Below are positions 7,905 through 14,439 of a stretch of DNA of 20,982 nt, piece after piece. The notes below the pieces were generated by a model. That model had not been told where the DNA came from and searched no databases. It saw only the letters and a program-made list of their open reading frames with translations. Position 1 is the stretch's first letter; every line of letters begins with the position of its first letter. The position numbers and the translations under genes were made by a program. This DNA comes from Pseudomonadota bacterium (lineage in GTDB: Bacteria > Pseudomonadota > Alphaproteobacteria > Rhizobiales > Devosiaceae): positions 1-20,982 of the forward strand of contig JAEYYP010000443.1 of NCBI GenBank assembly GCA_023428425.1, in the 5' to 3' direction.

Positions 7905-8305
7905 CGGCAACTCGTCAGGTAGAGCATAGGGATGGCGACATAGAGCACCGCGACCGCCGAGAGCACGCACAGCATCAGCGCCACGTGGCTCAGGAAGCGG
8001 TGACGCTCCTCGGGTGTGTTGTGCTCGTACTCGAGATCGTTGTCGGTGAGGCTGCGACCACGCACGCGCCACAGGCGATGGGTGGAGAGGCCGATCAGCG
8101 CCAGCGCCAGTACCGTGGCCCCGACGATGACCCATGTAGCGGTGTCCAGGGAGGCATCGCGGCCGAGCTTCTCGCAATAGATGGCGGCGAAGACGTAGCA
8201 GAACAGGAAATGCACGGCCCAGACGATGGGTGCGGCGATGACCCGCCACAGGTCGGTGCCCGTGCCGGTTTCGCGCCTCACTTCTCGTTCGATCTTGCCT
8301 GTCAT
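7901..8305 (-). CDS. Small three-helix membrane protein in oxidase operon, function unknown
   Basis: This 134-residue protein is not one I can assign to a named function. A charged N-terminus (MTGKIEREVRRETGTG) is followed by three predicted membrane helices at about 23-45, 56-74 and 108-130. The first helix carries APIVWAVHFLFCYVFAAIYC, with His and two Cys, and the protein ends YLTSCR with a further Cys. The loop between helices 2 and 3 is acidic and polar (TDNDLEYEHNTPEERHRF). It overlaps the fused subunit I-III gene upstream and ctaG downstream by ATGA junctions, so it is made with the oxidase. It could be a small oxidase subunit or an assembly protein; the conserved-looking His/Cys hints at metal or heme handling, as inference only. 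Confidence 0.8.
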   Translation of the reverse strand: MTGKIEREVRRETGTGTDLWRVIAAPIVWAVHFLFCYVFAAIYCEKLGRDASLDTATWVIVGATVLALALIGLSTHRLWRVRGRSLTDNDLEYEHNTPEERHRFLSHVALMLCVLSAVAVLYVAIPMLYLTSCR

Positions 8306-10794
8306 GCGAGGAGCGGGAAGCCTCCGATCACCAGTGCAGTGAGCAACGCGGAGAAGCCGGCAAAGTGCCAGTAGAGCGCGACATTGCGGATGTCGGCGTC
8401 GTAGCGGGGCGTCATCTTGCCGTAGATGGAGCGAGCCAGGCAGTAACCCTGCATCAGCATGCCGGTGGCGAGGTGCAGCACTACCCACACCACCAGCGCC
8501 CAGACAATGGCTGGATAGGAGTGCGTGGTGGGGTCGAGCCCCGTGGTCACCGGCCCGGCAACCAGCGCCACGGCCGACAGGGCGGCGGCCACCAGCCCGG
8601 CGAGCAGCGCCGCTCGCGCGAGCGGCACGCGATCGGCGGCGTTCAGTTCGCGGGCAGCGAGGGTCGCGCCCCAGGCCGCGGCACCGAACAGCGCGGAGAC
8701 AGCAGGCCAGAGCCAGCCCGGACCGTCGATGCCGGCGGGCGGGAACTGCGGGTGAACGGTCCAGAAGAAGAAGTAGCCAAACACCAGCGAGAGGAAGGCC
8801 GTGAGGTCGCCTGTCATGGTGATGAACATCGCCCACCAGCCGGTCGAGCGGACGCCAGACACGTAGAGCGGCAGGTGGAGGCCGCCGCCGGCATCCTTGG
8901 TGTCCGCCTCCGGGATTACGGCGGTGCCGGTCCATAGCCAGCGCAGCAGAGCGACGATGAAGACCACGCCGCCCAGCGCCGTCGGCACCCAGAGCTTGTA
9001 GGTGGAAAAGATGAAGACCGCGCCGAGCCCGAAGGCGGCGATCATCGGCAGCCACGTGGGAGCACCGACGCGCAGGACCTGCAGCGGCTGTGCGTCGAGC
9101 ACCGAGGTGACCAGCGTTTCGCGCTTGCCCTCGCGGGCATGGGCGAGGAGGCCCCTGCCCTCGTCGAGCGTGGCGATGTAGTCCTTGTCGTCCCAGAGCG
9201 GATAGCGGCTGGTGACCTTCGGGATAGAGCGCATGCCGTAGGATGGCGCCGGCACCGGCGTGGCCCATTCGAGCGTGCCGGCATTCCAGCTGTTGCGCTT
9301 CGCATGCGGCTGGTGGCGTTTGGGCCGCACGCAGTCCCAGGCGAAGAGCAGGAAGCCGGCCGCGAAGACAAAGGCGCCGATGGTGGAGACGAGGTTCAGC
9401 CAGGTCCAGCCCATGTCGGCGCCATAGGTGAAAACGCGGCGCGGCATGCCGAGGAGCCCGGTGAGGTGCATGGGCAGGAAGGCGACGTTGAAGCCGAGGA
9501 ACATCAGCCAGAACGACCAGATGCCAAGCTTCCGTGAGAGCGTCTTGCCGATGGAAAAGGGGTAATAGTACTGCACGCCGGCCATGACCGGGAACAGCAT
9601 GCCGCCGATCAGCGTGTAGTGCAGGTGGGCGACGATGAAATAGCTGTCATGCGCCTGGAAATCGAATGGCGCGACCGCGACCATCACCCCGGTCAGGCCG
9701 CCGACGATGAAGATGGCCAGCGCCCCGAGGCAGTAGAGCATCGGCACCGAGCGGACCACCGAGCCGAGCATCACCGTGGCGATGAAGGCGAATATCTGGA
9801 TGCCGGTCGGGATCGCGACCGCCTCGGAGGCCGCCGAGAAGAACCCGAGCGAGATCGACGGCAGGCCGGTGGTGAACATGTGGTGCACCCAGAGCCCAAA
9901 GCTCAAGAAGCCGGTGCCCAGCGCCGAGAGCACGATCCACGAATAGCCTGCGATCGGGCGCTGCGCGAAGGTCGGGACGATCATCGCCAGCAGCGCAATA
10001 GCCGGCAGGAAGATGATGTAGACTTCGGGGTGGCCGAAGATCCAGAACAGGTGCTGCCAGAGGATCGGGTCCCCACCGCGAGTGACGTCGAAGAACGGCC
10101 AGTCGAGCAGGCGTTCGAGTTCGAACAGCAGGTCGCCGGCGATGAGCGGCGGGAAGGCGAACAAGATCATCGCTCCGACGATCAGCACGTACCAGCCATA
10201 GAGCGGGGTGAGGTTGATGTGCATCCCCGGCGCCCGGCACTTCAGCACGCCGACAATGAGCTCGACGGCGGCGGCGATGGAGGCGACCTCGATGAAGCTG
10301 AGGCCGAGCAGCCAGATGTCGGCGCCAATGCCGGATTGCTCGGTGGAGAGCGGCGGATACATGAACCAGCCCGCATCGGGCGCCTGGCCGAAGAAGATCG
10401 AACTCGAAACAAAGATGCCGCCGATGAGGAAGCACCAGAAGCCGAAGGCCGACAGCCGTGGGAACGGCAGGTCGCGAGCGCCCAGCATGGCCGGCAGGAT
10501 GAGGATCGCCACCGCCTCGAAGATCGGGACGGCGAACAGGAACATCATCACCGTGCCATGCAGGGTGAACATCTGGTTGTAGGTTTCGGCCGAGACCAGG
10601 GTGTTGTCGGGCACCGCGAGCTGCAGGCGGATGATCAGCGCCAGCGCGCCCGCAAACAGCATGAAGGCGAAGGCTGTGGCGATGTACCAAAGGCCGACCG
10701 TCGAGTTGTTGACGTCGGACCAGTAGCGCCATCCCTTCGGCCGCGCCCAGGTCTTCTCCAGTTGTGCCAGTTCGGCGGCCTTGTCGTCGGTCAT
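8302..10794 (-). CDS. ctaD: Fused caa3-type cytochrome c oxidase subunit I-III
   Basis: The 830-residue protein joins subunit I (about 1-560) to subunit III (about 630-830) through a polar linker. Subunit I has the heme a ligands H79 and H392, heme a3 ligand H390, CuB ligands H255, H304 and H305, and the cross-linking Tyr in HPEVY (Y259). The D-channel acids D108 (ARDLPFPRL) and E257 are present. The K-channel position in IPTGIQIF is Gln333 rather than Lys, by gap-free alignment from the HH pair to the bovine sequence. The D-channel Asn pair is Ser115-Ala116. The subunit III part has FITMTGDLTAFLSLVFGYFF and a final YWHF motif. It reduces oxygen to water and probably pumps protons. It overlaps its neighbours by ATGA on both sides. 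CoxN of rhizobia is a likely homologue. Confidence 0.93.
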   Translation of the reverse strand: MTDDKAAELAQLEKTWARPKGWRYWSDVNNSTVGLWYIATAFAFMLFAGALALIIRLQLAVPDNTLVSAETYNQMFTLHGTVMMFLFAVPIFEAVAILILPAMLGARDLPFPRLSAFGFWCFLIGGIFVSSSIFFGQAPDAGWFMYPPLSTEQSGIGADIWLLGLSFIEVASIAAAVELIVGVLKCRAPGMHINLTPLYGWYVLIVGAMILFAFPPLIAGDLLFELERLLDWPFFDVTRGGDPILWQHLFWIFGHPEVYIIFLPAIALLAMIVPTFAQRPIAGYSWIVLSALGTGFLSFGLWVHHMFTTGLPSISLGFFSAASEAVAIPTGIQIFAFIATVMLGSVVRSVPMLYCLGALAIFIVGGLTGVMVAVAPFDFQAHDSYFIVAHLHYTLIGGMLFPVMAGVQYYYPFSIGKTLSRKLGIWSFWLMFLGFNVAFLPMHLTGLLGMPRRVFTYGADMGWTWLNLVSTIGAFVFAAGFLLFAWDCVRPKRHQPHAKRNSWNAGTLEWATPVPAPSYGMRSIPKVTSRYPLWDDKDYIATLDEGRGLLAHAREGKRETLVTSVLDAQPLQVLRVGAPTWLPMIAAFGLGAVFIFSTYKLWVPTALGGVVFIVALLRWLWTGTAVIPEADTKDAGGGLHLPLYVSGVRSTGWWAMFITMTGDLTAFLSLVFGYFFFWTVHPQFPPAGIDGPGWLWPAVSALFGAAAWGATLAARELNAADRVPLARAALLAGLVAAALSAVALVAGPVTTGLDPTTHSYPAIVWALVVWVVLHLATGMLMQGYCLARSIYGKMTPRYDADIRNVALYWHFAGFSALLTALVIGGFPLLA

Positions 10795-11786
10795 CTGAGC
10801 CCCATGAGATAATCGGCGAGAGCGGCGCGGTCGGCTTCGGGCAGCGACGCGTAGCCAGGCATCGCGACCCCCGGCTTGATGCGCTGCGGGTCGGTCAGCC
10901 AGGCGAGGAGGTTTTCACGCGTGTTCGGCAGCGTAGCCGCGCCGATGGTGCTGCGGCTCCCGAAATGCGTGAGGTCGGGGCCTACCCTGCCGGTTTCGGC
11001 GACGCCGCGGATGGTGTGGCAAGCATCGCAGCCTGTCAGCTTGAAGAGATCGCTGCCCGATGCGGCGGGTGCGCGTTCCGCCTCCAGCCACGCCGCATAG
11101 CCCGCAGCATCATGTACCACGACCGGGAAGGCCATGAATGTGTGGGATGGACCACAGAATTCGGCACACACGCCGCGGTAGGTGCCCTCCTTCGTCGGCA
11201 TCAGGCGCAGCAGGTTGGTGCGGCCGGGAATGACATCCATCTTCCCGCCCAAGGCCGGGATCCAGAACGAGTGGATGACGTCGGTGCTGGTGAGCACGAA
11301 TTCGGCCGTCTGGTCGTTGGGCAGGTGCAACTCGTTGGCCGTCTCGACGATGGAGCCGTCGGGGAGCTCGTAGCCGAAACTCCACCAGTATTGCTCGGCG
11401 CGCACATGCACACGGAGGTCGGCCGGCTCCGAAGATGTCCAGTTCGGGAGAAGCGACAACCCGTAGACGAGCAGGATGGCGAGGCCGATGGTGGGGAAAG
11501 CTACCCCGCCGCCGAGGATGAAGGCGTCGGCGAAGCGCTCGGTGCGGGGACGCTTGCGGCCGAGGACGGCATAGACCGTGACGCCCATCACGATCGACCA
11601 GACCACAATCGCGCCGCCGAACATGAACCAAGTGAGACCGGAGAGTTCCTCCGCATCGCGACCGGCAGGATGAAGCGCGCTCTGCTCGAACGTACAACCG
11701 GCCAGCAGCAGGCTTGCGCCCACGGCTGGCAATAGCATCCATCTCGGCTGTAAGCTGCGACGCGACAACTGACCCCCAAAGCCCAT
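10791..11786 (-). CDS. ctaC: Cytochrome c oxidase subunit II with C-terminal cytochrome c domain (caa3), lipoprotein
   Basis: The 331-residue subunit accepts electrons at CuA. A lipobox LLLAGC puts the acylated Cys at 31; it follows SRRSLQ, a partial twin-arginine look. Two membrane helices lie at about 52-75 and 92-113. CuA ligands are complete: H172 (VIHSFW), C207, E209, C211, H215 and M218 in CAEFCGPSHTFM. A C-terminal mono-heme domain has CDACH (253-257) and M309 (GVAMPGY), which defines the caa3 type and excludes a quinol oxidase. The ATG at 11786 is chosen since it gives the lipoprotein signal; no clear Shine-Dalgarno is seen, and an in-frame GTG at 11807 or ATG at 11736-11738 region remain possible. 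It heads the five-gene oxidase operon and is 64 bp from the divergent b561 gene. Confidence 0.92.
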   Translation of the reverse strand: MGFGGQLSRRSLQPRWMLLPAVGASLLLAGCTFEQSALHPAGRDAEELSGLTWFMFGGAIVVWSIVMGVTVYAVLGRKRPRTERFADAFILGGGVAFPTIGLAILLVYGLSLLPNWTSSEPADLRVHVRAEQYWWSFGYELPDGSIVETANELHLPNDQTAEFVLTSTDVIHSFWIPALGGKMDVIPGRTNLLRLMPTKEGTYRGVCAEFCGPSHTFMAFPVVVHDAAGYAAWLEAERAPAASGSDLFKLTGCDACHTIRGVAETGRVGPDLTHFGSRSTIGAATLPNTRENLLAWLTDPQRIKPGVAMPGYASLPEADRAALADYLMGLR

Positions 11787-11850
11787 TCGACGAGTGGAAC
11801 GCGGCACCGGGCCGGGAGTTGCAGAGAAAGATCACGACCGAGGAGGATCG

Positions 11851-12354
11851 ATGTCGGAGCCCGCTGCGCCCAAAGCCTATTCGCTGGTGCAGATCGTTCT
11901 GCACTGGGTGATCGCGGCGCTCGTCGTCTTCCAGTTGGCGGTCAACGAGGGCGTGCAGGATGCTTTCAAGGATCGGGCCGAGGGTGCGAAACCGGAGGAC
12001 GATCTCGGGGCCGCCCTGCACATCGCGGTGGGGTTGACGATCCTGGGCCTGACCGCCGTCCGGCTGGCGATACGACTTCGGCGGGGGGCGCCGGAAATGC
12101 ACCGCAGCAATCCGCCACTGGTCAACTTCATCGGCCACGTAGCGCACCTCGCGCTCTACGGCTTCCTCATCGGCATGCCGGTTACCGGAGCCATCGCATG
12201 GTTCACCGGGGTGGAGATGAGCGCCGAACTGCACGAACTGGGACGGCTGGTGCTCATTCCGCTCATCGCGGCCCATGTGCTGGGGGCGCTTGCCGAGCAC
12301 TTCGTGTTCAAGACCGATTCCCTGATGCGGATGCTGGGGGCCGACCGCAGGTAG
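11851..12354 (+). CDS. Cytochrome b561 family membrane protein
   Basis: This 167-residue protein is a CybB-type cytochrome b561, a four-helix di-heme membrane electron carrier. Helices lie at about 12-32, 52-75, 92-118 and 130-152. Candidate heme ligands are H18 (VLHW), H57 (LHIAVG), H96/H99 (IGHVAH) and H142 (AAHVLG). The length is normal for the bacterial family. The ATG at 11851 follows AGGAGG by 4 nt; an in-frame ATG at 11794 has no such site. It is transcribed away from the oxidase operon from a 64-bp shared region. Proteins of this family exchange electrons with ubiquinol or periplasmic partners, so it fits the respiratory block, but its partner is not shown by sequence. Confidence 0.9.
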   Translation: MSEPAAPKAYSLVQIVLHWVIAALVVFQLAVNEGVQDAFKDRAEGAKPEDDLGAALHIAVGLTILGLTAVRLAIRLRRGAPEMHRSNPPLVNFIGHVAHLALYGFLIGMPVTGAIAWFTGVEMSAELHELGRLVLIPLIAAHVLGALAEHFVFKTDSLMRMLGADRR

Positions 12355-12370
12355 CGGCCGGCCACTGGCA

Positions 12371-13240
12371 TCAGTACTGGTCGTTGAAGGTCGCCGGGTC
12401 GCTGCTGGTGCGGCCACCCTTCGGGTCATCCAGCCCGGCGATGCTAGCCATGTCCCCGTCCGACAGCTCGAAGTCGAAGACGTCGAGGTTGGCGCAGATT
12501 CGATCGGGGCATTCCGACTTCGGGATGACGATCAGCCCTTCCTGCAGGTGCCAGCGGATAATGACCTGTGCCGGGGTCTTGCTGACGCGATCGGCAATGG
12601 CTGCAATCACCTCATCGTCAAGAACCTCGCCATGCCCGAGCGGTGAGTAGGACTCAATGCGGATGCCTAGCTTCTCGTGGAACTCACGGACGTCGCGCTG
12701 CTGGTAGTAGGGGTGGGTCTCGAGCTGATTGACGGCCGGGATGACGCCCGTCGCCTCGATGATGCGTTCGATGTGTTCAGGCAGGAAGTTCGAGACGCCG
12801 ATACTACGCACCAGCCCGTCCTTCTGCGCCCCGACGAACGCTTTCCAGGTGTCGACGTAGTTGTCGCGCGCGGGTGTGGGCCAGTGGATGAGGAACATGT
12901 CGAGGTAGTCGACCTGCAGTGCGTCGAGGGACTCGCGGATGCCGGCCAGGGCCTTGTCGTAGCCCATCGACTTCGTGCGCAGCTTGCTGACGAGGAACAG
13001 TTCCTCCCTGCCCACCGCGGCATCGCGGATCGCGGCGCCGACGCCGGCCTCGTTGTCGTAGCCCTGGGCGGTGTCGATCAGGCGGTAGCCGGCATCGATG
13101 GCGGCGGTGACCACATCGCCCACCTTGTCGTCATCGATCTGCCAGACGCCGAGACCGAGGGCGGGCATGTGATAGCCGTCGTTCAGTTCGATGTAGGGGA
13201 CGGAAGTCGGTGTCGTTGTAGTCGCAGCATCGGGAAGCAT
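12371..13240 (-). CDS. Aldo/keto reductase, 2,5-diketo-D-gluconate reductase-like
   Basis: The 289-residue NAD(P)H-dependent enzyme has the complete catalytic tetrad D56, Y61 (IDTAQGYDNE), K86 (VSKLRTK) and H119 (FLIHW). The signature GVSNFLPEHIERI and the C-terminal cofactor segment IPKSECPDRICANLDVFDFEL, typical of NADPH binding in the AKR5 group, are also present. The ATG at 13240 has AGGAG 6 nt upstream; a longer in-frame reading to 13273 lacks support. The closest family function is reduction of 2,5-diketogluconate or small aldehydes in the cytoplasm. This would fit with the periplasmic glucose-type dehydrogenase nearby, though the substrate range of the family is wide. The gene is convergent with b561 (16 bp between stops) and divergent from the ArsR-type regulator over a 156-bp region holding a strong palindrome. 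Confidence 0.9.
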   Translation of the reverse strand: MLPDAATTTTPTSVPYIELNDGYHMPALGLGVWQIDDDKVGDVVTAAIDAGYRLIDTAQGYDNEAGVGAAIRDAAVGREELFLVSKLRTKSMGYDKALAGIRESLDALQVDYLDMFLIHWPTPARDNYVDTWKAFVGAQKDGLVRSIGVSNFLPEHIERIIEATGVIPAVNQLETHPYYQQRDVREFHEKLGIRIESYSPLGHGEVLDDEVIAAIADRVSKTPAQVIIRWHLQEGLIVIPKSECPDRICANLDVFDFELSDGDMASIAGLDDPKGGRTSSDPATFNDQY

Positions 13241-13317
13241 CGCGGGCTCCTGTCTAGTTGGGTGGAGACGCAACGACCGGGTGCACCATCGGTTGCCGCA
13301 GGCGGGACTCGCCTTGG

Positions 13318-13338
13318 TCAGTCAACCAAGTTGACTGA
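13318..13338. promoter_or_regulatory. Perfect palindrome, probable operator between reductase and ArsR-type regulator
   Basis: Perfect 9-bp arms TCAGTCAAC (13318-13326) and GTTGACTGA (13330-13338) flank a 3-bp centre CAA. The site is 58 bp upstream of the regulator ATG and 77 bp upstream of the divergent reductase ATG. The right arm contains TTGACT, which with TACAAA 16 bp downstream (13353-13358) could form the regulator promoter, so occupation would block it. The palindrome is visible; its use by the neighbouring regulator is inference. Confidence 0.7.
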
Positions 13339-13396
13339 ATCGGACATGCTGATACAAACGTCACCCATATTCTTCCGATTACAAAGCAGTCGTCAT

Positions 13397-14326
13397 ATGA
13401 GTCGCAATTTTCTGGTGGTCGATCCTGCGGAACGGCCGGATGTGTTGCGGGCGCTGGCGTCGGAAGTCCGGGTCGGCATGCTCAAGCTGCTGCACACCGA
13501 AGGGGCGATGAACGTCAACGACATTGCCGGCAAGCTCAAGCAGCCCCAATCGACAGTGTCTTCGAACATGCAGGTGCTTGTCGATGCCGGGCTGGTGCGG
13601 ACCGAAACGCAGAAGGCGCGCAAGGGCAACCAGAAGATCTGCCATCCCCTTTTCGACGAAGTGCTGGTGATGTTCAAGGAGGACATCAGGCCGCTCAAGT
13701 CGAAGGCGATCGAGGTGGCCATGCCGCTGGGGCTCTACACGAGTTGCGAAGTCTCGGCGCCGTGCGGGCTCTGCTCGTCGGAGGGGATCATCGGGCTGCT
13801 CGACGTGCCCGACACCTTCCTCGACCCGGACCGGATGAAGGCCGGGCTGATCTGGTTCACGCGCGGCTATGTGGAGTACCAGTTCCCAAACAATGCCCGC
13901 CTGGCGCAGCACAAAATCACGTCGGTCGAGTTCTCGATGGAACTGAGCTCGGAAGTGCCGGGCACCAGCGCCGACTGGCCGAGCGATATCACGGTGTCAG
14001 TGAACGGGCTCGACATCGGCACCTGGACCTCGCCGGGCGATTTCGGCGACAAGCGCGGCGTCTATACGCCGGACTGGTGGAAGCTGAAGGGCAGCCAGTA
14101 CGGCAAGCTCAAGGGTTTCCGCGTCAATGACAGCGGAACCTTCGTCGACGGGGTGAAGATTTCACCCTTGTCCCTCAAGGATCTGGACCTCGATACCCAC
14201 CACTCGATCCGCCTCCGCATCGGGGTCAAGCCCGACGCCAAGCACCCGGGCGGCATCAACATTTTCGGCCGCGGCTTCGGCAACTACGACCAGGACATCG
14301 TGCTCCGTCTCGAGACCGACGAGTAG
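13397..14326 (+). CDS. ArsR-type winged-helix regulator with long beta-rich C-terminal domain
   Basis: The protein has 309 residues, nearly three times a simple ArsR protein. Residues about 14-92 form a winged helix (LRALASEVRVGMLKLLHTEG, NVNDIAGKLKQPQSTVSSNM, LVDAGLVRTETQKARKGNQK). A middle part has three Cys in CEVSAPCGLC (118, 123, 126). Residues about 170-309 are rich in Trp, Gly and Asp and look like a beta-sandwich ligand domain (VSVNGLDIGTW, GVYTPDWWKL, GRGFGNYDQD). The ATG at 13397 lacks a good Shine-Dalgarno; an ATG at 13346 is in frame but also has none. The gene lies 113 bp before the arabinofuranosidase gene on the same strand, so a role as sugar-responsive regulator of arabinoside use is inferred. 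Effector and domain family are not established. Confidence 0.85.
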   Translation: MSRNFLVVDPAERPDVLRALASEVRVGMLKLLHTEGAMNVNDIAGKLKQPQSTVSSNMQVLVDAGLVRTETQKARKGNQKICHPLFDEVLVMFKEDIRPLKSKAIEVAMPLGLYTSCEVSAPCGLCSSEGIIGLLDVPDTFLDPDRMKAGLIWFTRGYVEYQFPNNARLAQHKITSVEFSMELSSEVPGTSADWPSDITVSVNGLDIGTWTSPGDFGDKRGVYTPDWWKLKGSQYGKLKGFRVNDSGTFVDGVKISPLSLKDLDLDTHHSIRLRIGVKPDAKHPGGINIFGRGFGNYDQDIVLRLETDE

Positions 14327-14359
14327 GCGCCGGGATGGCGCCCGAAACAAGAATCCGCC

Positions 14360-14386
14360 TTGACGGAGAGGGCGCCGTCATATCAA
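14360..14386 (+). promoter_or_regulatory. Candidate promoter for the arabinofuranosidase gene
   Basis: TTGACG (14360-14365) could be a -35 box, with TATCAA (14381-14386) as -10 at 15-bp spacing, which is short. A small inverted repeat TGACGG/CCGTCA (14361-14366, 14375-14380) overlaps it. The alternative is read-through from the regulator gene, since only a weak GGCGCC/GGCGCC hairpin follows its stop. Confidence 0.35.
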
Positions 14387-14408
14387 TAGACACGATATAG
14401 ATCAGAAA

Positions 14409-14425
14409 AGTGGGTTGCACCCACT
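14409..14425 (+). promoter_or_regulatory. Perfect inverted repeat just before the arabinofuranosidase ribosome site
   Basis: AGTGGGT (14409-14415) and ACCCACT (14419-14425) are perfect 7-bp arms around TGC. The repeat ends a few bases before the Shine-Dalgarno GGGAGG (about 14429-14434). In RNA it would form a tight hairpin at the edge of the ribosome site; in DNA it could be an operator downstream of the promoter. Either would allow control of the gene. Confidence 0.55.
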
Positions 14426-14439
14426 CCAGGGAGGATGCC

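Noticed and set aside
7901..9268. Possible 455-residue protein joining the small membrane protein to an upstream domain
   Set aside because: The upstream part is the subunit I-III gene in another frame. The ATG at 8305 in an ATGA overlap matches the pattern of the whole operon.
8302..10794. Quinol oxidase (cytochrome bo3 type) identity for the oxidase
   Set aside because: The partner subunit II keeps the complete CuA ligand set and has a cytochrome c domain, which points to cytochrome c as electron donor.
9619..10812. 397-codon open frame on the plus strand opposite the oxidase subunit I-III gene
   Set aside because: It is antisense to a protein with all heme and copper ligands, and its product is an Arg/Asp/Glu/His-rich low-complexity sequence typical of GC-rich shadow frames.
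10791..12429. Longer frames through the subunit II gene and opposite the b561 gene
   Set aside because: The frame at 11110-12429 is antisense to b561 and out of frame with subunit II. The lipoprotein signal defines the real start nearby.
14326..14342. Terminator after the ArsR-type regulator gene (GGCGCC...GGCGCC)
   Set aside because: The stem is only 6 bp with self-palindromic arms and no T-run follows, so termination cannot be supported.
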